The position numbers were made by a program, and so were the translations under genes. DNA of 9,408 nucleotides from Bacteroidales bacterium. Its GTDB lineage: Bacteria; Bacteroidota; Bacteroidia; Bacteroidales; UBA932. The notes below the pieces were generated by a model, which was not told the DNA's origin, did no database searches, and saw only the letters and a program-made list of their open reading frames with translations. Shown piece by piece: positions 6,757-9,408 of the stretch (position 1 is the stretch's first letter; each line of letters begins with the position of its first letter). The stretch is from the NCBI GenBank assembly GCA_017561265.1, contig JAFZDJ010000029.1, positions 1-9,408 of the forward strand, given 5' to 3'.

Positions 6757-7061
6757 TGGACAGGAGTGATGTAATCTGCCTGATCAAAGAAACTTATCAT
6801 ATGGATGACCATAACCAGCCGATCCCGGAAGAGTCAAGGCGGGAAGTGTACTGCAATGCGAAAAGCGTCACAAGGACGGAGTTGTTTGAAGCCGGGCAGA
6901 ATGGACACCGCGCCGCATGGCTGTTCGAAATGTTTTTCTATGACTACGAAAACGAAAAACAGATCGAATACAACGGGGAAAGATATGGAGTATACAGAAC
7001 GTATCGACCGACCAGCGACATTATTGAAGTATACGTAGAAGAAAAAGGCGGGATCAAATGA
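6756..7061 (+). CDS. Head closure / head-tail adaptor protein
   Basis: A 101-residue protein in the position of the head-closure (stopper) protein, after the gp6-like connector and before the gp10-like protein. The sequence is acidic and rich in aromatic residues toward the C-terminus (WLFEMFFYDYENEKQIEYNGERYGVYRTYRPTS), with YNGERYGVYRTY resembling the beta-rich ending of Phage_H_T_join-like proteins. Two ATG codons overlap the upstream stop, at 6753 and 6756. GGGAGG (6743-6748) gives a 7-base spacing to 6756 and only 4 to 6753, so I prefer 6756. A TTG at 6741 is in frame but would place the ribosome binding site inside the gene. The role comes mainly from gene order; similarity is modest. 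Confidence 0.78.
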   Translation: MDRSDVICLIKETYHMDDHNQPIPEESRREVYCNAKSVTRTELFEAGQNGHRAAWLFEMFFYDYENEKQIEYNGERYGVYRTYRPTSDIIEVYVEEKGGIK

Positions 7062-7474
7062 GCAGTAACCAGAGGGTCAGCCTGGGAGGGCTGGCAGATG
7101 CGCTGAATGGGATCATAGAGGAGTATTCCGACGAAGTGATCAGGGATCTTCCGGAGACAACGAAAGCTGTCGGAAAGACATGCGTGAAAACGCTGAAAGC
7201 AGAGGCGAAAGCGGCAGGGATAGGCGGAACAAAATACGTGGGTTCGTTCCGGTCGAAAGAAACAAGGAACGATTCCAGGGCAACAACGGTTACCGTGTAT
7301 TCTTCAAAATATCAGCTTGCGCACCTGCTGGAGCATGGCCACGTGGTAAGAAACAGACCTGGAGGCCGGATCGTAGGAATGGCAAGAGCATTCCCGCACT
7401 GGGCGGAAGCGGAAGAAAAGGCATCAGAGGAGCTGGAAAAGAAAATCAAGATGAAAATATCAGGTGAATCATGA
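7058..7474 (+). CDS. HK97 gp10-like tail/head-tail protein
   Basis: A 138-residue basic protein of the HK97 gp10-like family (PF04883). The diagnostic block is YQLAHLLEHGHVVRNRPGGR (87-106), followed by VGMARAFPHWAEAEEKASEEL (108-128), where the HLLEHGH and the G.R..A.P.W.....E patterns are family signatures. The N-terminal half is helical, with a short glycine-containing turn (IGGTKYVGSF). Members are found at the head-tail joining region and are thought to act in neck or tail-completion assembly. Its ATG overlaps the upstream stop as ATGA (7058-7061), and a weak GGCGGG lies just upstream, which suggests coupled translation. Its own end overlaps the next start in the same way. Confidence 0.9.
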   Translation: MSSNQRVSLGGLADALNGIIEEYSDEVIRDLPETTKAVGKTCVKTLKAEAKAAGIGGTKYVGSFRSKETRNDSRATTVTVYSSKYQLAHLLEHGHVVRNRPGGRIVGMARAFPHWAEAEEKASEELEKKIKMKISGES

Positions 7475-7788
7475 AACAGACAGAATTGAAAGACATATTA
7501 CTGGAAACAGATCTTCCGGTAGCATATATGGCCTTCAGGGAACCGGATATACCGGACCTGCCGTTCATTGTTTATCAGGATATCGGAAGTGACAATTTCG
7601 GAGCGGATAACAAGGTTTTTTATCCGCAAACGAAGATCCAGATAGACCTTATCACAAGATTCCATAGCGAAGAGACGGAAAAGATCGTGGAAGCCGTTCT
7701 TGATGGCCATGATCTTTTCTGGCAAAGAGATCCGGACTTCGACAGCGGAGAGGACTATTACAGAGTAACTTATGAAGTAACGATATAG
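7471..7788 (+). CDS. Tail terminator/tail completion-like protein
   Basis: A 105-residue protein at the tail-terminator position, between the gp10-like protein and the tail tube protein. Residues 1-20 (MKQTELKDILLETDLPVAYM) form a leading helix, then PDLPFIVYQDIGSDNFGADN and VFYPQTKIQIDLITRF suggest an alpha/beta fold with a central beta-hairpin, and IVEAVLDGHDLFWQRD a second helix; the end YYRVTYEVTI is a typical final strand. This pattern recurs in Firmicute phage proteins placed here and usually annotated as hypothetical or tail completion. ATGA overlap with the upstream gene at 7471-7474, AGGTGA just before it. By analogy it would cap the tail tube for attachment to the head; the role is positional inference. 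Confidence 0.78.
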   Translation: MKQTELKDILLETDLPVAYMAFREPDIPDLPFIVYQDIGSDNFGADNKVFYPQTKIQIDLITRFHSEETEKIVEAVLDGHDLFWQRDPDFDSGEDYYRVTYEVTI

Positions 7789-7797
7789 GAGGCAAAA

Positions 7798-8358
7798 ATG
7801 GGAAACAAAATCAAATACGGCATTAAAAATGCATATTACGCAGTAAAGACGCAATCCGGATATGATACACCGGTAGCGATCCCGGGAGCTGTATCAATTT
7901 CTCTGGATCCGCAGGGCGAGCTTTACAAGTTTTATGCGGATAACATTGAATACTTCAGGGCAGCAGTCAATAACGGGTATGAGGGCGATCTTGAAGTGGC
8001 GCTTCTTCCAGATTCGTTCTACGAGGACGTGCTCAACAACACGATCGACTCAACGGATAAAGTTATGACAGAAATTGCAGATCCGGGAACAACGGAATTC
8101 GCCCTGGGGTTCCAGTTTGAAGGCGACGAGAAAGCCAGCAGGTTCTGGTTCTATAACTGCGTGGCCACCAGACCGGAGGTTGAAGGCGATACCAAGGAAC
8201 AGAATATCCAGGTAAAGACAGAGAAGGTTAAGATCTCATGTACACCCGGTGCGGACGGAATCGTCCGGGTAAGGACAACTGAACAGACTACAACAACGGT
8301 CTACAATGGATGGTTCAGCGCAGTATATCCGGCAACTGCACCGGTAGTATCAGGCTGA
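7798..8358 (+). CDS. Major tail tube protein, phi13 family
   Basis: A 186-residue tail tube subunit of the phi13-type major tail protein family. Recognisable parts in order are MGNKIKYGIKNAYYAVKT (1-18), IPGAVSISLDPQGE (29-42), FYADNIEYF (45-53), NNGYEGDLEVALLPDSFYEDVL (58-79), FALGFQFEGDEKASRFWFYNCVATRPEVEGDTKEQ and the ending VYNGWFSAVYP. These are the blocks conserved in the family. AGGAGG at 7787-7792 gives an ideal spacing to ATG 7798, matching the need for high expression. No Ig-like extra domain is attached at the C-terminus. Subunits stack as hexameric rings around the tape measure to make the tail tube. A terminator hairpin follows the gene. Confidence 0.95.
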   Translation: MGNKIKYGIKNAYYAVKTQSGYDTPVAIPGAVSISLDPQGELYKFYADNIEYFRAAVNNGYEGDLEVALLPDSFYEDVLNNTIDSTDKVMTEIADPGTTEFALGFQFEGDEKASRFWFYNCVATRPEVEGDTKEQNIQVKTEKVKISCTPGADGIVRVRTTEQTTTTVYNGWFSAVYPATAPVVSG

Positions 8359-8378
8359 TAACAGCAAAACATAAAACG

Positions 8379-8408
8379 ATAAGAGCGGCGTTTCTGCCGC
8401 TCTTATTT
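8379..8408 (+). terminator. Intrinsic terminator after the tail tube gene
   Basis: A perfect 11-base-pair inverted repeat, ATAAGAGCGGC (8379-8389) and GCCGCTCTTAT (8396-8406), has a 6-base loop and ends in TTATTT. It lies between the stop of the tail tube gene (8358) and the ribosome binding site of the chaperone gene. The T-tract is short, so partial readthrough is likely; the genes downstream have no other obvious promoter. It would raise tube protein mRNA relative to chaperone and tape measure mRNA. Confidence 0.8.
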
Positions 8409-8423
8409 GCGTAAGGAGGAAAT

Positions 8424-8798
8424 ATGGAGAAGACGGTAAAAATTGGAGATAAGGAAGTAAAGTTCAAGACTTCGGCAGCGGTCACATATTTGTACCGGCA
8501 GAAATTTGGCCGAGACCTGATCGTGGACATGACAAAATTGGAAAGCAGGCTTGTGAAAAATGAGGACGGTTCATCGTCACTTCCGATTGAATCGCTCGAA
8601 ATGTTTGAAGAACTTGCATATATGTTCGCAAAACATGCAGATCCGGAAAATATTCCGGACGATATAGTAGCCTGGCTGGATCAATTCGAGACATTCGATA
8701 TTTATCTTGTGTTCCCGGAAATTATTTCTTTGTGGACAGAAGAAAATAAGTCGTTTTCAACACTAAAAAAAAAGGGAGGAAAATTGACCGTGAAGTAA
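8424..8798 (+). CDS. Tail assembly chaperone, gpG-like
   Basis: A 124-residue acidic helical protein with the gpG-type pattern of Firmicute siphophages, clearest in VKFKTSAAVTYLYRQKFGRD (12-31), where the Y-R-x-K-F-G-R-D block is typical. It sits between the tail tube and tape measure genes, the fixed position for this chaperone. GGAGG just before the ATG (AAGGAGGAAATATGG) gives a strong start. In-frame translation ends at TAA 8796-8798 after KKKGGKLTVK. At codons 116-117 (AAA AAG) lies a canonical slippery heptamer, so a share of ribosomes should shift to -1 and make a longer gpGT. The chaperone coats the tape measure protein and recruits tail tube subunits; it is not in the finished virion. 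Confidence 0.9.
   Translation: MEKTVKIGDKEVKFKTSAAVTYLYRQKFGRDLIVDMTKLESRLVKNEDGSSSLPIESLEMFEELAYMFAKHADPENIPDDIVAWLDQFETFDIYLVFPEIISLWTEENKSFSTLKKKGGKLTVK
8768..8774 (+). promoter_or_regulatory. -1 programmed frameshift heptamer A_AAA_AAG
   Basis: The heptamer A AAA AAG lies in the correct phase: the zero-frame codons are AAA (8769-8771) and AAG (8772-8774). It belongs to an A9 run (8765-8773), so transcriptional slippage could add to the effect. Ribosomes slipping back one base continue in an open frame to TAA 8957-8959 rather than stopping at 8796. A small stem CCGTG (8788-8792) with CACGG (8800-8804) starts 14 bases downstream and could stimulate shifting, though it is short. GGGAGG directly follows the heptamer. 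Confidence 0.88.
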
Positions 8799-8959
8799 AC
8801 ACGGCACTTTTTCTCCGGCGCGCGTTCAGCTGTGGAATAACGACGGCTGATCTGCAGGAATTATCAATAGGCATGGTTAACGACATATTCATAGAAGCGG
8901 CAAACGATTCATATGAATATGATCAGATAGCAACTCAGGAAGATATGGATAAACTTTAA
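8774..8959 (+). CDS. gpT domain, -1 frameshift extension of the chaperone (gpGT)
   Basis: A 61-codon open frame in the -1 phase relative to the chaperone gene. It has no start codon of its own near the beginning; upstream the frame is closed by TAA at 8747-8749, which brackets the slippery site tightly. Read after a -1 slip it gives GRKIDREVNTALFLRRAFSC at the join and continues to GITTADLQELSIGMVNDIFI and an acidic end DQIATQEDMDKL. The fusion would be 178 residues (8424-8774 plus this extension). The pattern of a short helical T-domain rich in acidic residues, ending just before the tape measure start, matches G-T chaperone pairs of lambda-like tails. gpT is thought to recruit tail tube subunits while gpG binds the tape measure. 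Confidence 0.85.
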   Translation, partial: GRKIDREVNTALFLRRAFSCGITTADLQELSIGMVNDIFIEAANDSYEYDQIATQEDMDKL

Positions 8960-8964
8960 ACACT

Positions 8965-9408
8965 ATGGCTGGATCAAAAATCAGAGGAATCACAATTGAA
9001 TTATCGGCAGACGCAACAGGCTTGATGGATTCGCTTAAGAACATAAACAGCGAAATAAAATCAACAGGAAGCCAGCTGAAAGATGTTGATCGGTTATTAA
9101 AACTGGATCCAACTAACACAACACTGCTGACGCAGAAGACACAGCTCCTGCAGGAACAGATCACAAACACAAAAACGAAACTGGAAGAGCTGAAAAAAGC
9201 CCAGGCGGACATGGACGCAAACGGAGTGGATAAAAACTCCGAACAATATCAGGCTCTGCAGCGCGAAATCATAGCAACGGAACAGGAACTTGAAAAGCTG
9301 GAAAAAACTGCAGGTTCAGGATCCGCAGCGCTGGCCAAGATCTCTGCTGTGACAGGAGAAGTCGGAGAAAAGATGGAAGCCGTGGGCAAGAAAGTATCCG
9401 TGGTTTCC
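8965..9408 (+). CDS. Tape measure protein, N-terminal part
   Basis: The first 148 residues of a tape measure protein, cut by the window end. The N-terminus MAGSKIRGITIELSADATGL (1-20) and the following block KNINSEIKSTGSQLKDVDRLLKLDPTNT are typical of Firmicute tape measure proteins. Residues about 22-115 form a long predicted coiled coil with leucine/glutamine/lysine repeats, broken near the glycine at 87; then SGSAALAKISAVTGEVGEKM resembles the phage_tape_meas start. The full gene usually runs to two or more kilobases and sets tail length. The start ATG lies 5 bases after the gpGT stop. No ribosome binding site is visible at normal spacing (the nearest AGGAAG is about 25 bases upstream), which suggests coupling to gpGT translation. 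Confidence 0.93.
   Translation, partial: MAGSKIRGITIELSADATGLMDSLKNINSEIKSTGSQLKDVDRLLKLDPTNTTLLTQKTQLLQEQITNTKTKLEELKKAQADMDANGVDKNSEQYQALQREIIATEQELEKLEKTAGSGSAALAKISAVTGEVGEKMEAVGKKVSVVS

Noticed and set aside
7180..7467. Alternative plus-strand frame within the gp10-like gene
   Set aside because: It overlaps the diagnostic HLLEHGH region in the true frame and encodes a low-complexity basic peptide with no known pattern.
1..9408. A novel defence island or mobile cargo gene within the structural module
   Set aside because: All sizeable gaps and plus-strand genes are accounted for by standard late phage genes; no extra inserted gene was found.

Overview
This window is the late morphogenesis region of a tailed phage, most likely a prophage with long-tailed siphovirus organisation and an HK97-type head, from a low-to-mid-GC Firmicute (a Clostridia or Lachnospiraceae-like gut bacterium). 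That host guess rests on strong GGAGG ribosome binding sites, A-rich coding sequence, the DUF1492-type regulator and the phi13-type tail tube protein. All genes lie on the plus strand and are packed with short gaps or ATGA-type overlaps. No bacterial gene, tRNA, insertion sequence or CRISPR array is visible.

Layout. (1) 74-499: DUF1492/ArpU-like late regulator with a sigma-region-4-like C-terminus. (2) 500-651: non-coding switch region with a candidate extended -10 promoter, a dyad next to it and an intrinsic terminator. (3) 652-951: small HNH endonuclease, then a gap of about 100 bases with GC-rich inverted elements that is the best candidate for the cos packaging site. (4) 1054-3049: small and large terminase subunits. 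(5) 3062-6073: portal, S78 prohead protease and HK97-fold major capsid protein. (6) 6085-7788: five small genes, namely a SAP/HeH-like post-capsid protein, gp6-like connector, head-closure protein, gp10-like protein and tail terminator-like protein. (7) 7798-8358: major tail tube protein, followed by a strong hairpin terminator. (8) 8424-8959: tail assembly chaperone with a canonical A_AAA_AAG slippery heptamer that yields a gpG and a gpGT form by -1 frameshifting. (9) 8965-9408: the start of the tape measure protein, cut by the window edge.

How the parts fit. The regulator probably switches on the promoter just behind its own gene. HNH and terminase cut DNA at cos and pump it through the portal into a shell matured by the protease. 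The connectors close the head and join it to the tail, whose tube assembles on the tape measure with help from gpG and gpGT. This is a recognisable, well-described phage architecture and I do not see a wholly new system. The most interesting details are regulatory: the promoter-dyad-terminator leader, the candidate cos, the internal hairpin after the capsid gene, and the link between frameshifting and tape-measure translation.
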